This document shows positions 53,045-64,000 of a DNA stretch of 64,000 nucleotides, in pieces. Source of the DNA: Adineta steineri. Taxonomy: Eukaryota > Rotifera > Eurotatoria > Adinetida > Adinetidae. Position 1 is the stretch's first letter, and every line of letters starts with the position of its first letter. The notes under the pieces are model-generated. The model made no database searches. It was not told the DNA's origin and worked only from the letters and a program-made list of their open reading frames with translations. The stretch lies in contig CAJNOI010000033.1 of the NCBI GenBank assembly GCA_905250115.1, forward strand, positions 563,871 through 627,870. The letters run 5' to 3'. Made by a program: the position numbers and the translations under genes.

Positions 53045-55792
53045 TCACGTTTCACCAGTTGTTGTTATAGTACTTATTGTTGTTGTTGTGATGACTTGTA
53101 ATTTTTTTTCTTCTTTTTTATCAGACGTTTTACTATAAGCATACCAAGATATTCCACAAAATAATGCCGATAAACTTCGAAAACCAAAACCAAGTAAGGC
53201 TAATGATATAGCCATACGTTTATTATTATAATGTTTACAATGATATCTATATCCACATGTTTCACGTATCCATGTTTTGCATGTACGATCAATAATTGTA
53301 CCAAATAAAATTGTTCCTGGTAAATAGCCAAGTGATTTTGTTATTGTTGATTTAAAACCGAGTGAAAATGCTCGATGTGTTGGTTCAACACTATATAATG
53401 TACATTTAAGTGCTGGAACAATAACACAACAAGACATAAAAACAACAATAAATGCACCACATAATGTAATAACTAAATTAATTGTACATTTACGTTCTTT
53501 ACATCGACCTAAATTATAATTGAGAAGAAAAACATAGGTTTATTTTAATTATTCGAGACATTAATCTTTTAAGTCTATTGAATATGTCATATTCAATTGT
53601 TCATCATTTCGAATCTTCTTTTTGACGTCGAGTATGTTATTCACGCGAATATTAGAGAAAAAGCAGACTGACTGATTAATGTCTATATTTAACAGTTCAT
53701 TGCTTAAAAGATAACCTGAAGCTATTTCAAACGAGCTAATACATCCTGAATTCTTGTCTAGACGTCTAACTTAATAATTAATAAAGATAAGAAATTTAAC
53801 TGATGCCTTCATTTTATTATCACCATGAATAGACCTCGAAGCCAACCAAATCTCTCCGTTAAGCTAGTATTTAAAAATATCAGATTTGATTGTTTGTCCT
53901 TTTCAATCGATCTTTTACTAATACAAAAAAGGTTGAGAATGACGTCTTTCGAATATTTTTTTATTCTTTATAAATTCTTACCAACACTAACAGTACTGTT
54001 TTTTGGTAAACATAAACAATCAGCATATTTTCCTTTGAGTATTTTTCGACAACCTAATAAACATGGATTTTGATAAGTTTCTTGATTGACTAAATCGCAT
54101 ACTGGTTGATAGATATTCATATCGCATTCTTAAAATAAAATTTTTATATTTTACAACAAAAAGAAAAATAGATAAATCTTACTGCATTTTCTTTTACAAG
54201 GACTCTCAATTCGATCGGATTCTATTAATGGTTCATCAAAAAAATCTTCATCAAATGCTGTTGATATAACAGACATGGAATGTGTTGTTCCTATAAATAT
54301 TTTATTTAGAAAAGAGCGAGAAAAAAGAACAAAGATTCTTACCAATTGTTGGTTCACGACAATGAAGCATTAATCCAAGAAAGATCACAGATGATATTGC
54401 TAAAATAATACAACAAAATTTTGCACATTGTCGACCGTTCATATCGAATCTTTTAACAAAATATGCACCTAATGGTGCACCAAATATAACTGAACATAAT
54501 GAAATAATTCCCATAAAAACACTTGAATGTGATGATGTTGTACGAAATTGATATTCAATATGTTTAGTTAAAAATGCTAAATAACCTTTGATTAATAATG
54601 CTTCAATAACAGCACAACCAGTAACACCCATATAACGTAAATTAAAAAGTAAATGTTTTATTAATGATATTATATCAATACAAAAATCTTTTGTTTTTAC
54701 AGATTCATCACCATTTATACTTGGTATTGTTTGTTCAACAGTTAATAATGATTCATTAGGAATACCATTAATATTTAAACTAGAATTTGTTGCTGATGAA
54801 CTTGTACGTGAAACACGAGTTTCAGTATTAATTGATGTTGTTGCTGTTGTTACAACTTGATATGTAGGATTTATTGATAATTGTCTAGATTTTTTCGATG
54901 TAAAATAACGATGATGTCGACTGAGATCCAATAAAAAAAGAGACAAACAAAGAATTAAACTTAAACATGTACATAATGCATAGACAAGCCACCAAGCTCC
55001 AACCCATTCCGAATAATGAGGTGTTAACCAAACAGGTTTTTTTATGTATGTATAAACTTTAAGAAATTGTGAAGTAGCAAGAAAACCAAGACCAATACCT
55101 ATTCCACCAATTGCATAATAAATACCTAGAAAAATTAAAGTTGATATGAGTTATGCGATGAATTATTAAGATTATAGACCTTGAGCTATCGGTGCTTTTT
55201 CTTGTGAAAATAAATCTTCAATTAATGTTACAGCTAATGTTGGTAAAGCAGCTGATCCAAATGCATTAATTATATTTGATAGATAAAAGACATATTTTAA
55301 ATGACTTAAAAATCTAAGATTATTCGAAACTGAACAAACATTTATTGTTCGATTTGGATTACATAATGTTAAATGATCTGCTACACGTGGATCTAATGGT
55401 GGTTTACCACGTTTTGATTCAAGTAAATGTGGAAATGACATAACAAAAAAACCACTAGCTAAAATACCCATTGATATAGCTATCCAACGTACTTTTCGAC
55501 CACTACGATCACCAAAATAACCAATTATTGGATAAGCAAATATAGCAACAAGTTCATAAACTGATTGAAATAAACCTGTTTCAGTTGATGTCATATAAAA
55601 ACCTGATTCAAGTGTTGTCATTATAGCATTATTTGCACCACCAACAATAGAATTTTGAATCATATTACATATACATATTAATATAAAAATAATTTTTTCA
55701 TATAAACTTATTGAATTATTTGATTTTGTTGTTGAAGTATCTGTTGTAGTACCACCGACATCATCATCATCATTATCATCATTTTGATTCAT
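53045..55792 (-). CDS. Organic anion transporter polypeptide (OATP/SLCO family)
   Basis: Five exons (55180-55792, 54343-55125, 54183-54290, 53982-54128, 53045-53508) join in frame to 704 residues, the usual family size. The first exon encodes TM1-TM5 (NSIVGGANNAIMTTLE, IGYFGDRSGRKVRWIA). Exon 2 starts with the glycine-rich TM5-TM6 hinge (GGIGIGLGFL), then the OATP signature WVGAWWLVYALC and a Ser/Thr-rich cytosolic loop. The large extracellular loop has the Kazal-like cysteine pattern (CKRKC, YQPVC, NPCLLGCRKI, YADCLC). Exon 5 holds the last three membrane segments (TINLVITLCGAFIVVF, SLGYLPGTILFG, ISLALLGFGFRSLSALF). OATPs exchange bulky organic anions at the plasma membrane. I cannot assign the subfamily. 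A Thr-rich tail ends the protein. Confidence 0.93.
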
Positions 55793-56897
55793 GGTATAAT
55801 GATCAATCAAGGATTATTTCATCTAAAGTAAAAACAAACAATATGTAGCATTAGATACGAATATATAGTCGACTTCCTGTAGAAGAAAATGATGTGAGCA
55901 TCAGACTATCGACAAGGGAGAAAAAGAGAAGAAAAAAATCTACTGTCGTGCCTACTTCATAACAAGTATATTATGACTCATGTGATTGGGCGAACTAGAA
56001 GGTCTTATAGTATCAGCTGTTTTCTTCTATTCTTTCTAGCGCATTTTGTTCTTTACTGTTATCTATAAGGAAGGATAATAGGATGCGTAGGTCTACGTGA
56101 TCTTGTTGTGTATGTAGTTGTTTGCAATTTGATACTAATTGTACTTTTTTTTATTTAACCATACGGAAAATGTCAAGACATTTTTACTATCGAACTTCTC
56201 TTCTTTATTCACCTATTCCATAATGTTAAGACATCAATACCACTAGATTTAACTGATAAAAATCTATCGAAAGAGTTTTTTTCAAAACAATATTAATGTG
56301 TATGTACTTCATCACGTTTTGGTTTAATCATGCAATCATATAGTAAATAATATATTTTAGAACTGCGTAGTAACACTATAGATATAAATATGAAAAGTAG
56401 GAATTAGAATATATATGAGAGCTACAATTATATATAGAAGATATATAAATATTCATTTATTCTAACCGGAAAAGTCTAAATATGTTTATATGTGTACACA
56501 ACTAGAGAAAATGCGGAAATTGATCTTGAAATTTTTTCGAATGTCATTGACAAGAAAAAATAGAAAGTCATTATTTATGATTTTATTTACTTAAAAGAAA
56601 CAATAGTTGATAGTTTAAATTACTCGCAGTGTATACATACATACATAAAAATAAATTGATTTATGAAAATTAATCTTCATTTTTTTGTCTCTTTTCTTCA
56701 TATTCATTTATACATTATTCAAAAATAGAAGCACGTAAATACGTCCTTTTCTTTCTTAAGCAACAAAACTGACTCTAGAGATATAGAAATATAAAAAATA
56801 GATTATTGATGATATATTCTCTCTCGCTGTATTATATACATTACAAAGTACGTCATCAACTTATAATTTATTATTATGTGTAATATAAAACAATTTG
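55793..56897. other. Intergenic, no feature seen
   Basis: AT-rich DNA upstream of the OATP gene and downstream of the chitin-binding gene. There are no ORFs worth noting and only short simple repeats (ACAT near 56630). Confidence 0.5.
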
Positions 56898-58234
56898 TTA
56901 GTAGGTTAATAAGTAAGAGAACGAAGAAAAAATGATAACAATTGTTAAATAATGTTGATGAAACAATGGAATGGCATTATTACTACGAAGGCCACCTTAA
57001 TAAGAGAAGATAAATAGAAAAATAAGTTTATTATTGAAAAAAAAATCATACAAGGTATAGCAATATTTCTTGGATCATCACATCGTAATTTAGCTGAATT
57101 CCATTTAAAACCTGATGTACATTCTCCCATTTTTGTTTTACGTTGTTCTGTACATAAATAATAGGATCGACATTGATTTTCGTTATCAACATACCATCCA
57201 TTCTGTTGACCGATACCTAAATGATAGAAAATAGAAATTTTTTATTCGAAAAAAAAAATTATATTTTACATGGATCATATCCACGTTCATTAACTGGTCG
57301 ATTTGCACAGAAAACTTTTCGATAATCATTACATATTCGAGTATCTTCATCAAATAATTGTTTTTCTGGACAATGAACACGTGTTACAACATCTTCTCTA
57401 CATGCATAATAAGCTTTAAATCAAAAGAAGAAAAAAAAAGCTAAACATTTAGAGATATAAAATAAAATGAATTATTCAAATAATTACTTTGACAATTATC
57501 TGGATCTGGCATATGACCTTGAAATGTACATTCACTATTTTCAATAAGTTGAGATATGGATAATGTTACATGAAGTCGTGCTGCTTTTGTTGCTATAGTT
57601 GCTGGTCTTGTTGTAGTTTTACGTCTTTTTGGTGTACGAGTTGTCTTTTTTACTACTTCATTTTTATTATCATCATCATCATCATCAAAACTTTTGGTAG
57701 TTTTTGTTATAACATAACTTGTTACACTTTCACTTTGTCCCCCTATGAATTTTCAAAGTAAACTAAAATCTAGAATATTAAATAAATAAAATAAAATAAT
57801 TTACATCCTTCTGGTGGTGTCCAGCCTGGTCTTTCACCATTCTGACAATCGATATTTTTTGATAAATCACATCGTTTATGTTCTGGATCATAGGTCATAC
57901 CAGTACCACACCTGTACAATTAAATGTCAATCAATTCATCATATATATCTTAAATTTCTACGTACTTACCATCCTTCGATACTGATTCCTGTATTACAAG
58001 TATAATATCTATTATATAAATAAAATAATAGAATTTTACTATATTTATAATAAAATCTAACTTTTCACAATCTGTTGGATGAGGCCATCGTCCATCTTGC
58101 GGACAAACAAATTCACTGTTCTTTGAAATAACATCTAGTTAATAGATATTAATTAATAAATACTATTTAACTATAGAAAAAAAACATTTACTCTGAATAG
58201 TTAAGATACAATAGAGTAGACAAATTTGAAACAT
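56898..58234 (-). CDS. Secreted chitin-binding protein, three CBM14 (peritrophin-A) domains
   Basis: Eight exons (58192-58234, 58062-58134, 57970-58008, 57805-57911, 57488-57742, 57270-57413, 57052-57216, 56898-56995) join in frame to 307 residues. A short signal peptide (MFQICLLYCILTIQ) comes first. Three six-cysteine CBM14 units follow: FVCPQDGRWPHPTDCEKYYT to CDLSKNIDC, ECTFQGHMPDPDNCQAYYAC to NDYRKVFC, and GWYVDNENQCRSYYLC to RNIAIPC. A basic, Thr-rich linker with a run of Asp separates units one and two. The last exon ends in a hydrophobic stretch (YLTIVIIFSSFSYLLTY), consistent with a GPI signal, so the protein may be surface-bound, not free. Such proteins coat gut linings, cuticle or jaws. 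If the last intron is retained, a different hydrophobic tail results. Confidence 0.88.
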
Positions 58235-59010
58235 GCTTTTTCGTTTAACTACAAAATAAAAAAAAGAATCACTTATATTTGTTCAATTGTGCTATAAAGA
58301 TCAAGTTGAGTAAATATTTTTACCCGAAAGATTTATTATTGATGGGAAGAGACAATGAATACGCAATATGTACTCAAAGACAATCTACATTCACTATCGG
58401 ATTATTATCTCTCTCTCTTTCTCTTTCTCTCTCTTCTCTATCCGATTCGCCTACAAAAAGCACTATAACTAACATGAGGTAATCTATCGATATATGTATT
58501 TATGTATGGCCTTTTGACAAGAGTATGACCGAATGTATAGTTTACCTACTTAAATAAAACTCATATGTGACACTATACATCAGTCATTGAATTCATTTTT
58601 TTGTATTAATAAAAAAAAGGCTTCATACTTTAATGAAGTATCACTTCCAATACTACTTTCAGATAATCGCTCTACTGATATGAATATGACACATTAAAAG
58701 TCTCATACGATTTTTATGTCTGAAAAAGCATGAGTTTTATTTTGATAAAGATCAAATATTATGAAAACAAGTAAATAAGTTGCATGATACGGATGTCTTT
58801 TCGTCATAGCATCAGAAATAGTTTAATCCGTAATCAATCGATCATGTGAATCAGTGCTATTAGCAGCAAAAATGCATATTTCTATATATTAAATGTCAGT
58901 TGACAATATTTTTAAATATTTATTACGAGTTTACATATAGTTTGTTCAAGAAAAGAGGATATCCACAATAACATCTCGAATTTCATTTTATTAATCAAGA
59001 AAACTATTCT
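58235..59010. other. Intergenic, no feature seen
   Basis: A short (CT)n tract lies at about 58410-58436. No gene was found. Confidence 0.5.
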
Positions 59011-61945
59011 TTATAACCAAATGCGTAAATGATGACTATTAGTCCAAAAAATACTCGTACGATTTGGGTCATCGAGCTTATGAAAACTTCTTAACATGTT
59101 TTCAACATAACGTTGTTCAGTATATAATAAACCATAATCTTGCATACTTAAACATCGGCGATGAGAATCTTGGCTAATGATAACTTCAGCAAGTTTTTCA
59201 AAATGGGTGACAATCAATATAACTAATTTTGCAAAATTTTCATCCAGAGGTATATTCCATCCACTCGTCCAGAATGAAATAAGGTTTGGAAATAATTTCG
59301 ATAACCGAGAAATATCGGTTAACTGTGACAAATTGATTTGTTCTAAAAAAAGAAAAGAAAATTGGCTGTTTAAGACTGTTTACGTTTGAATAATTTCATC
59401 ATATCAGATGTTCTCTTATTGCTATTAATAAATGAAAAAATAACTTTGAATTTAATGCTAATAACCCAAATAAATCATATCTGTGGCAGTTTTCAACTCA
59501 CAATTACTATGCACATAAATAGGCATCTGTTTTAGATAAACTCATGTCTCTATGTTTTTAGAATTTTAAAAACTGATAATTACTATCTGCATTGAAATAA
59601 CACAAATGTAAGTGACGTAAATTGAGGAGAGGTGAGACAGCAGAATGTTCTTTGGTAAAATTTGAATCGATGCTCATGATATAATTCCAATTGATAGTTA
59701 ATTTAACAAGTTGCGTTGCTGTTGAAAGAAGTACACGGAGAAAGAAATGTCGTTGCGGTTTAAATAGAAAGTTCTCTGAACCCTCAGTTTTGAACAAGGT
59801 GAGTGAATGAAGTTTATCTAATTGGAATTGATTAGATGGTGACGAAAAGATAATAGATTTCGCAGCAATCTAAAAATAAAAGAATATTCAAACAGCTAAC
59901 AGAGACATACTGATTTCTTTTATTTATTTCTACACGATTGACTTTTCTCTTACATACATACGGTATTTGAGTTACTTGAAAAGAAACTCAAATATTATGG
60001 AGAAACCTTGAAGTTTGCGCATTTCATGCATTATAACTTCAGAAACAAATAGTTTTGACATATAGATCACTTTCTCAATCTAATATCTTTTTGTTGGAGA
60101 AATATCTATTAACTGTCATTAATCTTTACAAAGTTCTTATATTGCGTACTTCATTTTATATCCCTATAGTGTGGCAACCAGAGCTGGAAAAAGTACTCGT
60201 AGTCTAGAGGTTTAACTCTTGCTCAGCTCAGATAGCAACTGTTGTGATCAATGTGTGTCACTAATATGAGACAAAGGTTGATTCAGATGTATACATGAAG
60301 ACTTGCAATAGTCTTTTTCAAATCGCATTTGAGTAATGAGATTTTCACATACATTTTGCAGTTTTGTTCCGGACCATCTTCCAATTTTGAGTTTCTTTGT
60401 CGTCCCAAACTTTGACAAAACTTCAAAAACTTGTTCGGAATTATCAATGTAATCGCAAGTCCATTTTATTGATGATGTTTGTTTGAGTGTCACTGCAGCA
60501 GAATAATTATGTATGATTCGATGGGAAGGCAGTGAGGAACGAGTAAAAATAAGAAGTGAATATTTCTTTGGTAGTGATAATGCTCGTGAACGATAGTATG
60601 CCGTAGTAGATAAACGATGCTCTTCAAGACAATGATCAATGTTGACAACATCAAGTGGCCATTGTAAATAGCGATATGTATTCCATTTGCTTTCAAGTTC
60701 ACCAGGAAAACGAAGTAGAAATCGAAATGATGATGGACGAAGGCCAGGAAGATTTGTCTTTGTCTCAAAATATTTTTGAAACTCGCTAAGACGATTGAGT
60801 GCTAAATTAAAAAACAATTCAATGTTTAGTTAGAAATTGAAACGATAAACTTACTATTGTCATGAATATCAATCAGTGTGAGCTTTTCGAGTAAAGGCAT
60901 ATGAACGGATGAAAGAAAGACGAGAAGATTGTTCATTGACATGTATCTGAGTTTGAGAGAACGTAAACGACTTGTTATATTGTTGACATTCACCATTTCT
61001 GCATCGTATTTGAGATCACGTGTGATAAAAACAACACTGAGATGATCAAGAACAGGTAATGCTTGAGTATCAAGAAGATTGAATAGGTCATCTAATCGTT
61101 TGATACAAAGTGATAAATAGACAGTATTTGGTAAATACATTCGTTTCCATCCATAATGATATGAATTCGTATCTTCACCAATATCGTCTAAAAGAAAATT
61201 CAAATATTTGAATATTTAGTCTGATCAGATAATATCATAACGCTCACACTCTTTTATTTTTCTACTATCACTCTTTCATTCCTTCTTTCAATTAGATTAT
61301 TTAGTGTACAGCGTTATCAGTCTGCGGAAGAATAAATTTTTATTTGAGATCAAAAAGATTGATACAAAAGTGACCCAGAAACTTACCATCTTCAACATCA
61401 AATACCATACGATAAAATGATAAACTATGATTAGTAAAATCATTCACCACTTTATAGTACGATGAGCGGCGCATTGGTGCAGCAAATGTGAAATAAACAT
61501 CAGAAAGCGTTGTAGATAGCGGAATAAGCAGTTGTGATACTTCGATTTTTTCAGAAATTTCTGTTATATACAATCGACGAAGTGAAGGAAATGAATGTGA
61601 GAAAGAAGTTGGATTTGAAGACAAATGCTTTGGAGATTGATAGTATTTAAAAAGTGCATCACCAGCAAGTGTGCCATAAAGACGAATTGTATCGATTGAA
61701 GAAAGAAGAAATTGAGACCAAATATCTTTGCCAGCGATTAATTGATGAAGATTAGAAAAATATATTCCATCACCAGCACATTGAGATGTATCGAGAACCG
61801 GACGTGGAGTCATCGAAGAAAGTAAATAATTAATACGATGATTAAGACCAGCCAGTGCTCTATAAAGATCAATTGGTGGAAGAAAACTCATAAATAATAA
61901 CCAAAGTTCGTTCGGTAAACATTCAATAGATTTTATTGTTGTCAT
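59011..61945 (-). CDS. F-box/LRR-like protein, second member
   Basis: Five exons (61387-61945, 60855-61187, 60353-60801, 59584-59869, 59011-59342) join in frame to 652 residues. The F-box is SIECLPNELWLLFMSFLPPI followed by DLYRALAGLNHRINYLL. Degenerate leucine-rich segments follow (FPSLRRLYIT, TVYLSLCIKRL, LPVLDHLSVVF, MPLLEKLTLIDIHDN, LDKLHSLTLF, LLNLRHLHLCYF, LFPNLISFW). Exon 3 is read to the GTATGT donor after KLQN; without that splice it would stop 35 codons later. The role is presumably as the substrate adaptor of an SCF ubiquitin ligase. It shares architecture but little sequence with the gene at 27244-29037, so the two are old paralogues at best. Confidence 0.82.
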
Positions 61946-62364
61946 TATTAAATGTTAAAAAGTATTATCGAAAAAGATACTTATTCGATCCGTTTATGTG
62001 TGAGTCAATGATTTTTATTCACATATATATCATATCTTCTTCGAAAATAAGGAAATAGCTATCGAAAGAAAAATATATAATCGCCTAATTCTTTATTCAC
62101 GTTCTTCTTTGTTTCTTTTCTTAGTAACGATGTCGGTGGACGACAAAATATTTTGTTCTTGACTGAATAACACATTCATGAACTTTTTCATCCTATATCA
62201 AATTGCGCCATGATTGCTTCATGCCTCTTAACTTGACATGACCCAGTAAAATCTGTCGTTCTGGATAGGCTGATATTTTAGAAATCTTGAATATTTTGCT
62301 GTACACGTAACTTTAAACTGATCGTTCAATACTGTCTTCCTTTCAAATATCATGATTTTTGTTG
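61946..62364. other. Intergenic, no feature seen
   Basis: The upstream region of the F-box gene, AT-rich, ending at the target duplication of the hAT-like element. Confidence 0.5.
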
Positions 62365-62372
62365 GTTTGTAT

Positions 62373-63727
62373 CAGAGGTGTGCGGGTCACGGGTTTCGAC
62401 CCGCGGGGGCCACGTGGCCACGTGGCGACGGGCGGGCGGGGATGGTTTTTTGAAAAATTTGCTCGGGTCGGGCGGGCTACGGGTATTGCAGACTAATCGG
62501 CGGGCTGGACGGGTACAAAAAAAAATAAAATGATACGATCCTCGGGCGGGCGAGGATAATTTCCACGGGTTACGGGCGGGTAAAGAAATTTTTTGAGATA
62601 TAATATAGGACCGTCGAGAATAATCGATAGATATGATTGACCGACAGTTACGCGCGGACATTTACGCGCATGACACTTACGCGTGCGACGGTTGAGCATA
62701 TAGACATTTGCGCGCGAATTGAGAAAAAGATGATAAAATATTTCTTTTAAATTTCGTTTGAATTATGAACGGGCAGAAATATATGCTTAACTGCTGATGA
62801 AAAAATTGTTCTTAATTTCAAAAAACATATTGATATAAATTACTAACAGAGATAAGTAGTATTTACTTACAATAAACAAACAAATACGCTAAGTGAACAA
62901 TAATTGAGAATAAAGAATGTACTCGTTCAAAAATTAAATACTGATCTGGCTATTTTAAAATAGTCATTCCTAGAAACAGTATGATATTCTTCGACCATGT
63001 TTCGTATTCGAAGATCAATTTTTTCATATTTTATGCGTTGGTCTTTGCCTTTGACTGATTTTATAACAGACATTTATATCTTAGAAATTATTAAAATAAT
63101 ACGCACATATATATGTATACTTTCTCTTTATACTTTTATCTGATTTTTTTTTAGTTTTAATCTCATTTTGATACAAAAAGCAAGTTTGATATTAAAACTA
63201 GATAATCTTTTGATTCTCATTAATATCTTCTATGTATTTTCTTAATAAACCAGTCTCACTAGCAGAACATTTTTATTTCTGATAATACATATGAGTAATT
63301 CAATCAGACGAGAACAGCACGCAAAGATTTTTTTTGCGCGCAAGCGTCGTGCGCGTTTATGTCTTGAGCGCATACGTCGTGCGCGTAACTGACGTGTCAC
63401 GATTTTTTCTTGTAATAAATCTCTTTATATGATAAATAAATTAAATATATAAGATAAACAATTTATTAAAATTTCAATCATTAACTGAAATATCTTCGGG
63501 GTAATACGGGCGGGGCGAGGCCCGTCAGAAAATTGACGGGGCGGGCGGGCTAGAAAAAAAAAGTAGACTACACGGGAGGCGGGCGGTGCGGGTTTTAAAA
63601 TTTGACGGGCGGACGAGGCGGGGAAGAGTTATAAGAATTTGCCCACGAAGACGGGCGGGACGGATTTAACACGTTACACGGGGCGGGGCCCGTGGGGCAT
63701 CAAAAATCATTGCCCCGCACACCTCTG
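62373..63727. mobile_element. Non-autonomous hAT-like transposon, GC-rich ends, perfect 8-bp target duplication
   Basis: The ends are CAGAGGTGTGCGGG and its exact complement CCCGCACACCTCTG. The octamer GTTTGTAT flanks both sides (62365-62372 and 63728-63735). Next to each end are G-rich blocks of GGGCGGGC/CGGGCGGG words (62380-62590 and 63500-63710). Inside these are clusters of TTACGCGC/GCGCGTAA words facing each other (62648-62715 and 63325-63400), with AT-rich DNA between. The 1,355 bp contain no transposase; the open frames near 62350-62699 are products of the G-rich words. The perfect duplication implies a fairly recent insertion. Confidence 0.88.
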
Positions 63728-63935
63728 GTTTGTATTATAAATCAATATGATTATTAAAAGATTTTTTTATATCCAATAAACATTTATAAATTTAATTTTT
63801 GATCTCCTTTTTTTGTGGTATTTTGTTTATATTACATGTAAATAATTCAATTAGAGTCAAGTACACTCAAATCTACATTTCATATAATCATTCTTAAAAT
63901 ACATATTATCTAAATATGAGTGACAACTTTGTGTG

Positions 63936-64000
63936 TGTGGTTGGGCGTGGGTAGAGGTGAGGTGTTAGTGTGGCTGTGGGTGGAGGTGAGGTGTTAGTGT
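63936..64000 (+). repeat. GT-rich tandem repeat, 29-bp period, cut by the window edge
   Basis: GTGGGTAGAGGTGAGGTG at 63947 is repeated as GTGGGTGGAGGTGAGGTG at 63976, each followed by TTAGTGT. The TGTGGG words resemble the hairpin arms elsewhere in the window. The array continues beyond position 64000. Confidence 0.6.

Noticed and set aside
59011-60250. Idea that the leucine-rich exons at 59011-59869 are a broken separate F-box copy
   Set aside because: A GTATGT donor at 60352 in exon 3 joins in phase to 59869, and the total length divides by three, so one five-exon gene is simpler.
62350-62699. Minus-strand ORFs rich in Arg, Pro and Ser
   Set aside because: They lie in the G-rich end of the hAT-like element and have no transposase motif.

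Overview
The window looks like nuclear DNA of a bdelloid rotifer. This rests on the gene set, not on any database search. It is AT-rich, most introns are about 45-70 bp with GT..AG ends, and two long F-box/LRR-like genes of the bdelloid type are present. There is a complete plant-style PPR-DYW RNA-editing protein in an otherwise animal gene set (NELF-B, MAX, SMG9, an FGD-type RhoGEF, an OATP, a Ski/Sno-like protein). TGTGGG-rich sequence, which I recall as the bdelloid telomere motif, recurs in small hairpins. For most multi-exon genes I joined exons by hand; every join kept the reading frame, so the coordinates below are full gene spans, with exon limits given in the evidence.

Layout. 0.25-3.1 kb: a cathepsin-like gene lacking all three catalytic residues, plus a broken copy of its last exon. 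3.4-6.3 kb: the PPR-DYW gene. 7.4-10.6 kb: mcm6, divergent from an unrecognised gene at 11.1-13.6 kb. 13.6-17.6 kb: simple-sequence DNA and an untranslated exon leading to the first coding exon of an RZ-class RGS gene, which is cut off by an assembly gap. 18-21.5 kb: no gene seen, one MITE. 21.6-26.2 kb: Ski/Sno-like gene. 27.2-29.0 kb: F-box gene. 29.5-31.7 kb: C-terminal half of an anoctamin and small coiled-coil exon sets. 32.8-34.2 kb: coiled-coil gene. 36.2-37.0 kb: basic protein, perhaps CFAP97-like. 38.0-39.8 kb: protein with one EF-hand at each end. 40.0-43.5 kb: FGD-like RhoGEF. 44.0-47.0 kb: nelfb, with a large inverted repeat in each intron. 47.1-47.7 kb: max, divergent from smg9 (48.2-51.3 kb). 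51.8-52.6 kb: ribosomal protein eL22. 53.0-55.8 kb: OATP. 56.9-58.2 kb: chitin-binding protein. 59.0-61.9 kb: second F-box gene. 62.4-63.7 kb: hAT-like element with a perfect 8-bp target duplication. The last 60 bp are a GT-rich tandem repeat running off the edge.

The genes do not form a pathway. The housekeeping genes cover replication (mcm6), Pol II pausing (nelfb), transcription control (max), nonsense-mediated decay (smg9) and translation (eL22). Lineage-specific material lies between them: the acquired editing factor, F-box genes, a pseudo-protease, hairpins and DNA-transposon remnants.
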